Source: Liriodendron chinense
Lineage: Eukaryota; Streptophyta; Magnoliopsida; Magnoliales; Magnoliaceae
Length of the DNA stretch: 64,000 bases
Reading direction: 5' to 3'
Assembly: GCA_003013855.2 (NCBI GenBank)
Contig: PVNU02000127.1
Coordinates: forward strand, 1,612,001-1,676,000
The notes beneath the pieces are model-generated. The model ran no database searches and was not told the origin of the DNA. It was given only the letters and a program-made list of their open reading frames with translations. This document shows, one piece after another, positions 33,957 to 45,573 of the stretch. The position numbers and the translations under genes were made by a program. Numbering within the stretch: position 1 is the stretch's first letter; every line of letters begins with the position of its first letter.

Positions 33957-36556
33957 TATTGGAAGAGAGCCTTCAAACTGCCCCTGGACTGTGTAACCGA
34001 ATGGTCTTTATCGGTCGGCCAGTGCATGAGGCACCGTGTTTCAGTGTGAAAATTGCCCCTGGACTGATTTTGGGCCGGTCGGACCAGTCAGCCATAGGGT
34101 CCGACCAGTCAAGACCGGTTAAACAATTACGTGTGACTTCCGCAGCAAGGTTTCTCTTGCGCTATTGTGGGGATTTGCGTGAGACGTTTCTAATTTGGGG
34201 TTACTTGCTATATATATGACTTGAATGTGAGATTATGAGTAATCCTAAGGTGTCCAAGGTTTCCTAATTGCTTTAGGAAGAGGTGAGAGTGTTTTTAGAT
34301 GGAGAGAGCTTGGGTTTTCTCAATTTTCCTTGCTTGTGGGTTATCAATCTCTGTAATCTTCTGTTAATCATAGTAGATTGCTTTGTGCCGTGGTTTTTTA
34401 CCCATTAAGGGGTTTTTCCACGTAAAATCGAATTGTCTCTTATGATTGAATGCTTGTGTGGTGTGATTGCATTGTATTTCTCATTTGATCTTATATATCG
34501 TTGTAATGTTTGTTCAGCTTCCACTTTCCACTGCCGGCATCCCTATTCTCAATAAGTGGTATCAGAGATAAAGTTGGGAGTAGAGTAAAATTCGAATTTG
34601 AAACGAGAAGATGGAATCAAGCACAAGATTAAATGTAGAGAAGTTCTCTGGCAAAAATAACTTTGAGCTATGGAAGGTGAAGATCGAATCCCTTCTAGTT
34701 CAGCAAGGGCTTTAATGAAGCTCTTGGAAAGCGACTAGAGGCTATAAAAGATGACGAGTGGACGAAGCTCGACAAGAAGGTTAGAACCTCGATCTTGTTA
34801 AGCCTCGTGGATAATGTCCTCTATCAAGTCACGAAGGAGAAGACTGCGGCTGAAACGATGGCGAAGCTAGAGAAAGTTTATGCCAAAAAGTCTCTAGAGA
34901 ATCGCATGTACATGTTGATACAGTTGTTTACCTCGAGGATGGCTGAGGGGATGGATGTGGAGAACCACTTAAGCATGTTCAATCGGCTAGTTTGTAAGTT
35001 GGTGGAGATAGATGAGCTGATGAATGATGAATATCAAACATGCATCTTATTAAATTCTCTTCCAGATTCATATGAGTTATTCAGGGACTTTGTGTGAGCA
35101 GGGAGGGAGATCATTAACGTCGAGACCATTATCTCAGTCCTTCAGTCGAAGGCAATGAAAAAGAAAAATGGTGACGTGGGTTCTTATTCTTTATCAGAGA
35201 CACTGATTATGAGGGGAATAAATTCTGAGTTCGGTGGAGGATATTTGAAATCGGGTTTTAAGGCTAATGGCAAAGGGAAAGCCAATGTGAAGTGCTAGAG
35301 TTGTGGTTATGAAGGACACATGAGAGGGGATTGTCAGAATCTCAAGTTAAAGTAAGAGAGGTATGTAACTTTTTCTGGAGAGGGAGCCAATACCATAGAG
35401 GACGGTGGTGATCTTTGTGAAGTTCTGACTGTATTTGGCAAGGGATCTCATGGTAAAGATGGATTCTAGATTCAGGGGCTTCATGTCACGTTTGTCCTGA
35501 CCAGAGTTCATTCACGACATACGGGGAGTATAGTGGTGAATCGTGTTTGTAGGCGATAGCTATGCTCATAAGGTGATGGGTATTGATACGGTGCGCATTA
35601 GAATGTTCGATGGAATCGAATGAGTCTTGGAAGATGTGAAGCATGTCCCTAAGATGAAGATGAATGTGATTTCTCTCTGTGCACTCGAGGCGAAAGGGAG
35701 CATGTACATTGGTCGTGATCGTTGTTGTAAAGTGATGAAGGGGGTACTTGTGTGTGTGAGGCACGGAGGTGTGACCATCTTTACAAGTTGATCGGGAGCA
35801 CAATTCATGGTGGAACTGTGGGATTGATAGCGAGATCCACAATTGCTCGTATGTGGCAAGTGCCCAAGGGTCACATAAGAAGAGCGGAAAAGGGCGTGAA
35901 AGTGCAAGGTTAGGGTTGATGGTGGTATGAGAAGCTGTGGAGCTACGATGAAGATGAGATAAGGAAGTGAGGATGTTCTGATTCGACGTTTGAAGCCCCG
36001 GTGAAGTTTGTTGGAAGAGAGCCTTTAAACTGCCCCTGGACTGTGTCACCGGACCGGTCGGCCAGTGTATGAGGCAGCGTGTTTTAGTGTGAAAATTGCC
36101 CCTGGATTGATTTTGGGCAGATCCGACCGGTCAAGACCAGTCGGCCAGTTACGCGTGATTTGCGCTATTGTGTGGATTTGCATAAGACTTTTCTAATTTG
36201 GGATTGCTTGCAATATATATGGCTTGAATATGGGATTATGAGTAATCCTAAGGTATCCAAGGTTTCTTAATCACATTAGGAAGAGGGGAGAGTGTTTTGA
36301 GAGGGAGAGAGCTTGGGTTTTCTCAGTTTTCCTTACTTGTGGGCTGTCAATGTCCGTAATCTTCTGTTAATCATAGCGGATCGCTTTGTGCCGTGGTTTT
36401 TTACCTTGTTAAGGGGTTTTTACACGTAAAATTGGATTGTCTCTTGTGGTTGAATGCTTATGTGGTGTGATTGCATTGTATTTCTCGTTTGATCTTGTAT
36501 ATTACTGTAGTGTTTGTTCGGCTTCCGATTCCTCTTCCGGCACCCTATTCCCAACA
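33957..36556 (+). mobile_element. Non-autonomous Copia: LTRs, gag and protease only
   Basis: The 5' LTR (33957-34554) and 3' LTR (36009-36556) share TTGGAAGAGAGCCTT-AAACT and continue alike throughout. The primer site TGGTATCAGAG lies at 34557-34567. Flanks AGGCC (33952-33956) and AGGGC (36557-36561) differ at one base. Between the LTRs are only 1454 bp: gag, a knuckle, protease and a gag-pre-integrase remnant. RT, RNase H and most of integrase are absent. Confidence 0.88.
34611..35765 (+). pseudogene. Copia gag-protease remnant
   Basis: From the ATG at 34611 the frames give MESSTRLNVEKFSGKNNFE, then after a break an open frame (34795-35097) with LEKVYAKKSLENRMYMLIQL and ILLNSLPDSYELFRDFV, typical Copia gag. 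The knuckle reads C-stop-SCGYEGHMRGDC: a stop replaces the residue after the first Cys. Protease DSGASCHVCPDQ and pre-integrase VISLCALEAKGS follow. Several stops make it non-functional. Confidence 0.8.
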
Positions 36557-36659
36557 AGGGCGACCTTAAGGATCTTGCTTGGGGCCTGTGGGCTAACGAC
36601 ATCGAAAGGCTGAAGGCTTCATAAGCCTCGGGAGGTCAGCTTAAGTTTTACCCATAACG

Positions 36660-37340
36660 ATAGTAAATGGGGCAAATGGGTGGAATTGAGAGTAAATAGA
36701 GGTAAAATGATATTTGGGATGTGTTTGGATGGAAGTAAATGCACATAGATAAAATGAAATAGAAGTAAATGTGCACTGTAAATGAAATCCTCCCCATGAG
36801 AGAGGATTTGGAAGTAATTGGGGTGAAATGCCTTTTTAAACCCCTTTGGAGAGTTGCACGCCTAAACAAAGGTGCTACTATGCACATGTTACACTAATAA
36901 TACGCTCCAACAATTCAAATATCAGCTACATCACTAAAATCACACCAAAAGAATAATCTAAACCATCCAACGGATGCTTATTTAAATGGACGGCTAAAAA
37001 ATGTTTCCAAGTTATTTGTTTGTGGCCTACTTGAGGTTCAAAATTTCCTCATTTTTTTGCTGAAGTATATATTTCAATCGGCTTATTACAATTATTTTTA
37101 TTAAATATTGCACATATACACTAAGTTAGGATATTAAATCTAATTTGGGATATCACATACTTTCTTAAAAATATATTGAAAAATTCAAATGCATTCCAAT
37201 TCCTCCCATTTACGCCTTTCCAAATAGAATATTTTAACTTTAAATGCATTTCATTTACTCTCATCCAAACATTGTGTAAGCCATTTACTCTCAATTTATT
37301 TACCTCCAAATTCATTTCTCATTTACTTTCATTTACAAGC
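36660..37340. mobile_element. Inverted-repeat element with ATTTACTCTC/GAGAGTAAAT arms
   Basis: Left GAGAGTAAATAGAGGTAAA and GTGTTTGGATGGAAGTAAAT face right ATTTACTCTCATCCAAACA and TTTACCTCCAAATTC in inverted order. The core is A/T-rich and non-coding. End points are approximate. Confidence 0.5.
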
Positions 37341-37700
37341 TCCTAAATTAACCCTTAAATAAAATAGTCTTTTTACCATGTTTTTTATTTTTTGGCATGC
37401 TTGAGCGAGGTGGTGATTGTAACATGCCCGAAAATTCATAATTTTGAGAATATGCGAGAAATCTGTTCCGATGATTCGATGGACAGCAAGTTGATAATCT
37501 CAAATACAAAAAGTATTAAGAGACTTCTCTTCTGGTGAGCTAATTCAAATGAGAAAAATGAACGGTTATAAATAATTAGACGTGCCAAATTCAGAAAAAG
37601 AAAAATAAAAAAAAGCATATGACAAGTGGGACGTAATCTTTATATAAAAGGGGCTCATTTTCAAGATATGGCCCACCCAATGTACAACTATGATTTGTCA

Positions 37701-38122
37701 GGACGCGGATTACGTCCGACCACTGGTCGGACCTTTAAGCGTCCGACCAGATCAGTGTGGGGACCCACCATGGTGTATCTGTTTATCAAAGCCGTCCATC
37801 CATTTTCTAAGATCATTTTAAGGTATGACCATAAAATTGATGAAGTTCCAACGTTCAAGTGGGCCACACCAAATATTGAGCGGAACCTGGTGACGTCATC
37901 ATTAATTAACGCGCTATTTTGTGATGACGTCATCAGGTTCCGAATAATATTTGGTGTGGCCCACTTGAACGTAGGATCTTCCTCCTTTTTGGCGAAATAG
38001 CCTACTATGATCTTATAAAAGGGATGGACGGTGTGGATAAACGTATACATCATGGTGGGTCCCAACACTGATCTGGTCGTACGCTTAAAGGTCCGACCAG
38101 TGGTCGGACGCAATCCGCGTCC
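37701..38122. mobile_element. Near-palindromic Mutator-like MITE, perfect 9-bp target duplication
   Basis: The 422-bp element is flanked by GATTTGTCA (37692-37700 and 38123-38131). The arms start GGACGCGGATTACGTCC and inverted GGACGCGGATTGCGTCC and stay complementary almost to the centre near 37905-37915, so a single strand can fold into one hairpin. Open frames on the two strands (37626-38000 plus, 38113-37688 minus) encode almost the same peptide (PTTGRTFKR...FKWATPNI...FGVAHLNVG) because of the palindrome. Confidence 0.92.
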
Positions 38123-38668
38123 GATTTGTCACGTGTTGACATGTTATCCAGTGTGCGCGAGGCACCTAAACTTTCTCATTCACGCGTGGGCCGTCGGTAT
38201 TCTCGTTCGCCGATGGATCTCGAGCACGTGAGTGGAGAAAAAAAGTTACTTTCTCAGGTAGCGGTGTCTCCCGTGCATCACCGATTAATTAATTAATGAT
38301 AAGCACTTTTTCTCTTTCCGTGATCCACGAAAGAGAAAGGTTATATGGTGTTCTAGCGGACCATGATGATTCATACGTATGCATGTATTTTCTACACACG
38401 TGTCACGAATTAACTTAATCCAGACCGTTAAGATATTGGGAAAATTGTAGATGAATTATAATTTCAAAATAATATTGATTGGATGGTTTCTATTTTGTTA
38501 CATTTGTTTGTGAAATTTTGGACAGTTTAGAATTTTCGTTTCCACTGAATATTAGATGGCTAGCAACCATTGCAGTTAGGATGGTATCCATTCAGCCCAT
38601 TATTTCGAATGGTGACTCATATAAAGTGGACCTACGATTTATATAACTTGGATCATTATAAATATATG

Positions 38669-38795
38669 CTGCTAGCCCAGTCGGAATACACCTCTTTTGA
38701 ACAGCAGGTCTCAGGTTCACTAACCCCACTGGTGGGTGGGTTTAAGGTGCCCAAGCTAATAGGGTGGTTGTGTTGCATGATTGAAAAAAAAAAAA
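38669..38795 (+). mobile_element. tRNA-derived SINE copy 1
   Basis: It has an A-box-like TAGCCCAGTCGG, a degenerate B-box GGTTCACTAACC, then CCCACTGGTGGGTGGG, GGTTGTGTTGCATGA and a poly(A) tail. It matches the copies at 41380-41546 and 63351-63525. Confidence 0.7.
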
Positions 38796-39039
38796 TACTA
38801 CTTGTGATGCCGCATGGATCATCACATCCTCCTCTAAGCACATCGATCTCAAATCTCATTTTCAGCAATTTATCGCCCAATACTTGGGAGATTTTCAGAT
38901 TTTTGCTTTTTGTAGTTATATAGTGCGGAAAGTCATGATGAAAATAAGTTATGAAATAATATTTATTATAAATAACAAACCTAGTATTTAAAAAATGGTA
39001 TTATATTATCATAATAAAATTAGTCAAAATTTCATTTTA
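38796..39039. other. Short unannotated spacer
   Basis: A/T-rich DNA between a SINE and an inverted-repeat element. Nothing further is seen. Confidence 0.3.
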
Positions 39040-40178
39040 GGCCTTGTTTAAATAACCAATTACAATAGTATTATAATAGCATTATAAGTGAAGAGCATTT
39101 TCAATACAACTCTATAGAGTTTATTTAGGGGTTGTTTAATTTTTCGTTTCTATGTAAATACCAAATAGGTTATTGTTACTTATTATTGGGTTCGAAAATA
39201 GATCAGTATTTTCCTCTCCAAAACTGATAAAAAAGGGCTTAGTTAAATTTGTGGCCCCATCATAATGTGTGTGACATATCCATGCCATTCATAAGTTTTG
39301 TTATAACATTTTAGGGCATGAGCCCAAAATTGAGGGAGATCTAAAGGTCAAGTGGACCACATCACAAAAACCAATGGTCATAAAACTTCCACTATTAAAT
39401 GATTTCTTCTTCTTGGAGCTCAAAATATTGTTTATTTGTCATCTAACCCGTTCAAAATGTCACACCATCATGGATAGAGAAAAACACAAATATCAGCTTA
39501 ATCCAAAACTTCTAAGGCTCCTAAGATGTTTTTAACAATAAGCGTTCAATTCCCAATATTTCCTATATTGTGGTCCACTAGAGCTTTAGAATTGCCTCAT
39601 TTTAGGGCTCATCCCTAAAATCATCTAAGTAGGACGAATGGGCAACATGGATAAGCCGTAAACATCACAATGGGCCCCACATGAAATTCACACCCATCCT
39701 CTATGTTAACATTCAAAAAGCAAAACATCCCATCTGCGTTTAGGACAGTGTTGTAATTACATTGGTAAATAATTATTACATGTTTATAGGTATTTATCAT
39801 GATGAATTAAAAAAAAAAAACACCCACAAACATGTCAATTGGCACGTAATCCAATGGTCAAAATGCATGTGCAGCATATGATAGATAAAAGGAACTTATT
39901 ATCGTCATAAATTTAGAGTACATTATATAAAAGGAATTTGTTATCATCATAAATTTAGAGTACATTATATAGAAATCTCTGATTCAAACACAAGAATCAA
40001 TGCATTTTTTTATGAGTAAACATCTTAGTGATATAAAATGACCATTATTGCACTTTTACCATGCATCTCAAACATTTTCCCTGAAATTAGTTAATGACTC
40101 AGAGACAGGTTTTATAATTTGTTATATCTTTCTGTTTTAAAATTCACTATTGTTGTAATTGGCTATCCAAACATGCCC
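39040..40178. mobile_element. TIR element hosting a Mutator-like MITE
   Basis: Left GGCCTTGTTTAAATAACCAA and inverted right GGGCATGTTTGGATAGCCAA form the ends. The insert at 39244-39700 splits it. Non-coding. Confidence 0.55.
39244..39700. mobile_element. Mutator-like MITE nested in the TIR element
   Basis: Left GTGGCCCCATCATAATGTG and inverted right GTGGGGCCCATTGTGATG. Arms carry GTCAAGTGGACCACAT and inverted GTGGTCCACTAGAGC. No ORF. End points are approximate. Confidence 0.6.
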
Positions 40179-40429
40179 TTAAAATCTCAGCAACATGCAG
40201 TGGAATATCACCTTAAGGTGGATGGCCAAGCTATGTCAGCCCGATCCTTTACCTCTAAGCTATAGCCCAGTGGAAATAAGTATAGAGAAACTCTTTTGGA
40301 ATATCCTGTCAGCAGTAAATTGTACTTATAAGTAGTTTGTCTGTGAAACACGATCCTGGATTAAATAATTGTTTTAAATGCCTTTTAAATGCGAGTTGTG
40401 TGTGCCACCCTGACAGCAGGAAGTTCCTA

Positions 40430-40880
40430 CTTTCAGAAGCTGTGGGGCCTACTGTGATCTTTGTGAGAAATCTATCATGTCTATCTGTTTTTTCCCACTC
40501 ATGCTAAATATACGATCCAAAAAATGAAACAGATCCAAAACTCAAGTAGGCCACAAGACAGGAAACACACGCAGCATTGAAACATTTCCCGACACATAAA
40601 TTTTCTTTTCAAGCTGCTATTTTTTGTGTTTTCAGTTCATCCCAGTAGGAATGGTCATATGGAGGGTTTGAATAACAAATAAACATCAGGACCTTGGGAA
40701 GTTTCAACTGTAGGCATTTCCCTCCCAACTTTTTTCCCATCGTGTGGCCCACATGAGATTTGGATCTGCCTTATTTTTTGGCTCGTGGACACGAACCGGC
40801 AAAAATGGATAAATAGGGTGGATTTCTCACAAACATTGCTGCCCCCATCCTTAACATGTGTCTCCACACCATGAGTACAA
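40430..40880. mobile_element. Mutator-like MITE remnant
   Basis: Left GCCTACTGTGATCTTTGTGA and inverted right GGGCAGCAATGTTTGTGA with matching GAGAAATC blocks inward, as in related copies at 43798 and 42681. Confidence 0.5.
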
Positions 40881-42680
40881 AGAACCACTTAATAATTGGA
40901 TTGGGCCAGCTATCCAAGCGGGCTATCTATAATTGGCACTTACAATTCGACCGAGCATCTTCCCTAGATTTTAGGTCCGGACCTAGTACTTAGGGAGTCA
41001 AGCCATTGCCCACAAGCCCATTGCCACTCCTGTTTGGCCATTGCCTGTCTCCCAGCAGTCTATTTGACATCTGACAAGGCATGAATATCCATATTCATGT
41101 AAGGGTCAATGATAAATGTCCTGCCCAAGCCGTTCATCCAACCCGAGCATCAAGCCTAAATTTCAGGCCTGGATCCATCTAACAGGCCCATCGCTGCCCC
41201 TGAGTCACCGGCCTTTCCCTTTCTCCCGGCAGTTTATTTGATATCTGGCTGAACATGAATAACCACACTTATGCACACCACCGACTGTATGGTTCGCATG
41301 AATTTACCTCAATCAAAATCTGAACGTCCAAATCTTGGGCCCACAGAGCACCGACCACTACCCATTGGTCCACGCCCTTATTTTTGTTAGTCATGCAACT
41401 CACCCACATGGTTAGCTGTGCAACGCACCCACATGATTAGTCACATGATGCACCCACCCACCGGTAGGGTTAGTGCGTCTCCTTGGCATTTCAAACCTGA
41501 GACATGTTGTTGAAACGCCTAGGGCATCTTCCAGCTGGGCTAACTGTCTACGTCCTCCTTAGCTAACTTCGTGCAAAATCCAAGTTGCTTTTTGGGCGGG
41601 CCTTTCTGCATACCATACACCTATAAGAATGAAATATGTGAAGCATATCACAAACCCACACGTCCATCACTGAAATGCATTTCAAAAATCTACATGGAGT
41701 GGGCCAGGTTCTCAGCCTGGGTTAACTGGTTTTTTAGAGAAAGCCCTACCCTAGACCAATTAATAGGACTATCAGTAGATACCTGGACCCACATCTACAT
41801 GGTTAGGACCCACCCTAACATGTAAGGTGTCTGTTTTCACAACATGCCAGATCAGTCAAAGTGGCACCTATTATATGTAGATGCCTGTATTTGTCTCAAA
41901 AGCAAATGGAAATCTAGATCCGAAGACCTGACGTGTACCCGTCGTAGACCCAAACCCAATCAGATTGAGGTTAATTACCCAATCAAATCCACGTTGGGTC
42001 TTGAAGAAGGTATGGACCCGATCTGACATCCCCACCAATTAGGCGTGAATTTTGAGCCTAGGTCTCGCCCTCTTGCCTGATACACCAACCCAAGCCCAGC
42101 CCAAAGCGGGAGAGACCTAAATGAGGTTCACCACCGATATTGTTATCGTCCTATAGGCTTGTTTTGGGCCACTATAAGGCCGATACACCCGTATCGTTGA
42201 TAAGCCGGTATTATTAGAAAGCTGGCGCCGAGTGACTCCATCTAATGTCTGGGTTTGCAATTGTACTAGTGAGCCCATGGTTCAATCATCCAAAACGTTG
42301 ATATGATGGGACTGGTGATGGATGGCCCATTCAACCGAACTCACTAAGATTGAAAGATCCTAACTTTGGAATATCTGTATTTTTAATGGTTGACGGTAAA
42401 GAGCCCACTCGGAAAGCGTCATAGCGATATTTGCATACGAAGAGTTCTACTGATATAACTTGTTCGATCTTGGACACGCTAACAGACATTGTTTTTAGAC
42501 GCGTGGAGTTGTCACTTGTGGAATCAAGTCAGATTAAGCAGTGCCGATTCCTATCAGGTTATGCTTGCAATAACTCATCCAAACAAAGTTATTTGGCTTA
42601 TTTGGCCCTCTTTTGAGCTGCAACTGTGGTATTGTCAGCTAGTTTTCTTTTATTGGATGCGGATTGCCTGCAACCCTGTT
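40881..42680. other. Gene-free stretch with a SINE, no host gene seen
   Basis: Apart from the minus-strand SINE (41380-41546), it holds degenerate GTATCG/CCGATA motifs at about 42140-42215. No exon is recognised. Confidence 0.35.
41380..41546 (-). mobile_element. tRNA-derived SINE copy 2
   Basis: On the minus strand: A-box-like TAGCCCAGCTGG, B-box-like GGTTTGAAATGCC, CACTAACCCTACCGGTGGG, repeated GGGTG-GTTGCA-GACTAA segments, and an A-rich end. Its promoter boxes are the best preserved of the three full copies. Confidence 0.75.
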
Positions 42681-42748
42681 AGGTGTGGCCACTGTTATGT
42701 TTGTGAGAAATCCACCCCATCCATCTGTTTTTCCACCTCATTTTAGGG
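42681..42748. mobile_element. Truncated left end of a Mutator-like MITE
   Basis: GTGGCCACTGTTATGTTTGT then GAGAAATCCACCCCATCCAT matches the left arm of the 43798 element. It stops abruptly at 42748 where the next repeat begins. Confidence 0.5.
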
Positions 42749-43197
42749 CCTCTTTGGTCAGCAGGATTAAATGAAATGGAATTGCATTAGATGGGATTAA
42801 CACCATTATTGCACCATGATGGCTACTCAATCCCCATGTTTGAGATCAGATTTTTCCTCTAGTAAAACACTGCATTTGTCTAAACTCATGTTTGGTGGAT
42901 CATGGAATTGTAATCAACAGACCAGATTCATAACTGATGTCAGTCACTTGCACAGGTATGCAATTCAAATGTCGCAGTGTAAAGGGTGCATATGGATGGA
43001 CTGCATGGATAAAACACATGCATCAATGTGGGGGCCACAAATTGGATTTCAAATCCACCAGAAATCCCACACGGAACCAAATGCAATTCCAATATCACAC
43101 CTGATCCCAACCCTTCCCATCGCATCCAAACCCTGCATGGAATTTGCACAGGTCCTTATATATGCAATTTCATCCCACTTAATCTCATATACCAAGT
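42749..43197. repeat. Second copy of the GLK-intron TIR family
   Basis: It shares ordered blocks with 52508-52995: GGATTAA/TATTA-rich left end, CACCATTATTGCAC, GATGTCAGTCACTTG, GGATGGACTGCATGGATAAA, GCATCAATGTGGGGGCC, and GAAATCCCACA. The ends are decayed. Confidence 0.6.
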
Positions 43198-43529
43198 AGG
43201 TAAGATATAAGAATAAAAACTAGTGTTTTCGGTTTATCCAAGTGAGAGCAACATTATGGACGGTTTGGATGTCCTATGAAACTCACGGTGAACTAAAAAT
43301 TGTCACAAGGGTAGGGCTCTCAATAGGTTAGATCTGGATCGGATCCAGACTGGATCCGGCTGCTAGTCCAAAAAGCTATAGTGGGTCCAGAAAGTGATAT
43401 CCATATATGATCCACTTGTAAATAGGCCAGGTCCATTTTCGATCCAAAAATCCACATGGACGTCGGATTTGAGTTCGAATCAACCACATCATAAATCTAA
43501 AAATATATAAGATATAGAAAACTGTTGTG

Positions 43530-43746
43530 GCCCACAAAAAGGTTTTAGTTGTCATTCATTACGTTTTCTAGATGTACAGACTATATAAGATTTGGATCTT
43601 CTTACCGTTTGAGATCACTTCCTAAAATGAATTCAGAAAAAATGGATGGACTGGCGTGGATATACAAAAAAGATACATCAAGGTGGGCCCCATACGGTTA
43701 GGGTAACATTCACTAAGGTATTACCCGGTAACAGCTAATCCGCTCT
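43530..43746. mobile_element. Right half of a Mutator-like MITE
   Basis: It ends GGTATTACCCGGTAACAGCT followed by AATCCGC, the terminus shared with 57989-58676 and 61755. No left half is present next to it. Confidence 0.5.
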
Positions 43747-43797
43747 GCCGAATTTCCTTAAAAGAGAGAGAAAGGAAGAGAGAGAGATCCTTCGTTG

Positions 43798-44232
43798 GAA
43801 CCTAGGTGGGGTCCACCATGATGTTTGTGAGAAATCCACCCCGTTCATTTGTTTTGTCAGCTCATTTTAAGACGTGAGACAAAAAATGAACCGGATCTAA
43901 GACTCAAGTGGGCGCACTAAAGAAAAAGGTGGGTAGAGAAATTCCTACAGGTGAAACATCGCTGGGTCCACAATGATGTTTATATGCCATCCATATCGTT
44001 CATAATGTCATTCCTATTGGGATGAACTGAGAACACAAATATTAACCTTATTCAAAACTTTTGTAGCCCCATGAATATTTCAACTATGGACGTCCAATCC
44101 TCACGTTTTTGGCCCGCTTGAGTCTTGGATCTGGCTCATTTTTATATTGTGTCCTAAATGAGCTCACAAAAAGGATGGCTAGGGGTGGATTTCTTACAAA
44201 CATTATGGTGGCCCCACCTAAGTTCCTAGTCG
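43798..44232. mobile_element. Mutator-like MITE
   Basis: Left GGAACCTAGGTGGGGTCCAC and inverted right GGAACTTAGGTGGGGCCACC, both continuing into ATGTTTGT and AAATCCACCCC. It is followed by a CT microsatellite (44236-44272). Target duplication not clear. Confidence 0.7.
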
Positions 44233-44275
<43 letters not shown>

Positions 44276-44344
44276 TCAGTGGAAATCTGTGCCTGTTGCA
44301 CTGTTGATTGTGGGAGCGAATTAGCTGATTAAGTGTTACACGGA

Positions 44345-44833
44345 GAACATGCGAAAAACTTAGTGGGTGTTACCCCTACTGTGTGGCCCACATGGGTGAG
44401 ATTTTGTATATCTATGTTGTCCATTTGTTTCTCTAGCCCATTCTAGGATGTGGTTTTAAAAATTATACCGATCTAAATCTCAAGTGACCATACCACTAGA
44501 AACAGTGGTGATTGAGTGCTCCACCATTAAAAGTTCTAAAGAGCCCATCGTAAGGTTGTAGTAGTGTTTATTTGCAATCCAACCTCTTGATTATGTCAAG
44601 AAGATCGGGATGAAATGAAAATATAAATATCAGCTTGATAAAAAAAACTTTTATGGTCCACAAAAAGTCTTTAATGGTCGTTCATCACTATTTCTAGTGC
44701 TATGGACCACTTGAGATTTGGATCTTCTTAGGGTTTGGTATCACATCCTAAAATGAGATGGAAAAACATATCATGAATATATACAAAATACATCAACATG
44801 GGTCCCACATGATTAGGGTACCACCCATTCTCA
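44345..44833. mobile_element. Mutator-like MITE with GTGGGTGTTACCC ends
   Basis: Left CTTAGTGGGTGTTACCCCTA and inverted right GAATGGGTGGTACCCTAATC flank TGTGGCCCACATGG and inverted ATGTGGGACCCATG. Inner arms are complementary (AAATCTCAAGTG and CACTTGAGATTT). No ORF. Confidence 0.65.
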
Positions 44834-45303
44834 TACACTCTCATTGCTTGCCGTTTCCATTTTAGGAGAGATTCTTGAAGAATTTCTTAAGAGAGAGAGA
44901 GGAGACTCTTCTGCGCATTAAAATCTCCTCTCGAGATACGGACCTAATCACCCACATATTTAATATTTTCAATTTAAATCATGTAAGAGTATTGAAGTAT
45001 GAAGAGCGAAAGTTGAATAACCACACAGAACTTTGCAAGAGTGGGGTTCAATCGAATCTCACTACTAGATCCAGATTCGACTCGAATATGATTCAAATTT
45101 ATTTTATAAACCCAAATATACGGTCCATTTAATTAATCAGACCTATTTTAATATCCAACTTCGCATTATATGGGTTCGGAGTGAATCGGATCTTGGATCT
45201 CACCGCGCTCCATTGAGAGCCCTATACAAGAGTAGCCATTTCACGTGCTTAATTTCTTTTGTCTCACATTTTAAAATGAGGTGGCAAAAAAGATGGTGGA
45301 GGT

Positions 45304-45518
45304 TAGGGCTGAAAGTCGGGCGGGTTGGGTCGGGTTGGTGCTCAACCCTAACCCAATCCAAGGTTCCCATACCTCAACCCTAACCCAGCCCAACCCAACC
45401 TCGGGTTGGGAATTCTCAACCCAAGCGGGCTCGGTCGGGTTGACCGGGTTAGTCGGGTTATATTTTCGTTATTATGTTTCAATACACATCTTATTTTTTG
45501 TACCTATGGCTTTATTAA

Positions 45519-45573
<55 letters not shown>

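Larger units (their letters stand above)
43312..45224. mobile_element. hAT-like element carrying nested Mutator-like MITEs
   Basis: It starts TAGGGCTCTCAATAGG and its inverted right end is TAGGGCTCTCAATGGAG. Flanks CACAAGGG (43304-43311) and TACAAGAG (45225-45232) match at six of eight bases. Its own sequence (GGATCGGATCC and TCGAATCTC-rich) is seen at 43312-43520 and 44880-45224; the middle is MITE sequence. Confidence 0.7.

Noticed and set aside
35486..36049. 187-codon minus-strand frame
   Set aside because: It is antisense to the Copia gag-protease region and the start of the 3' LTR.
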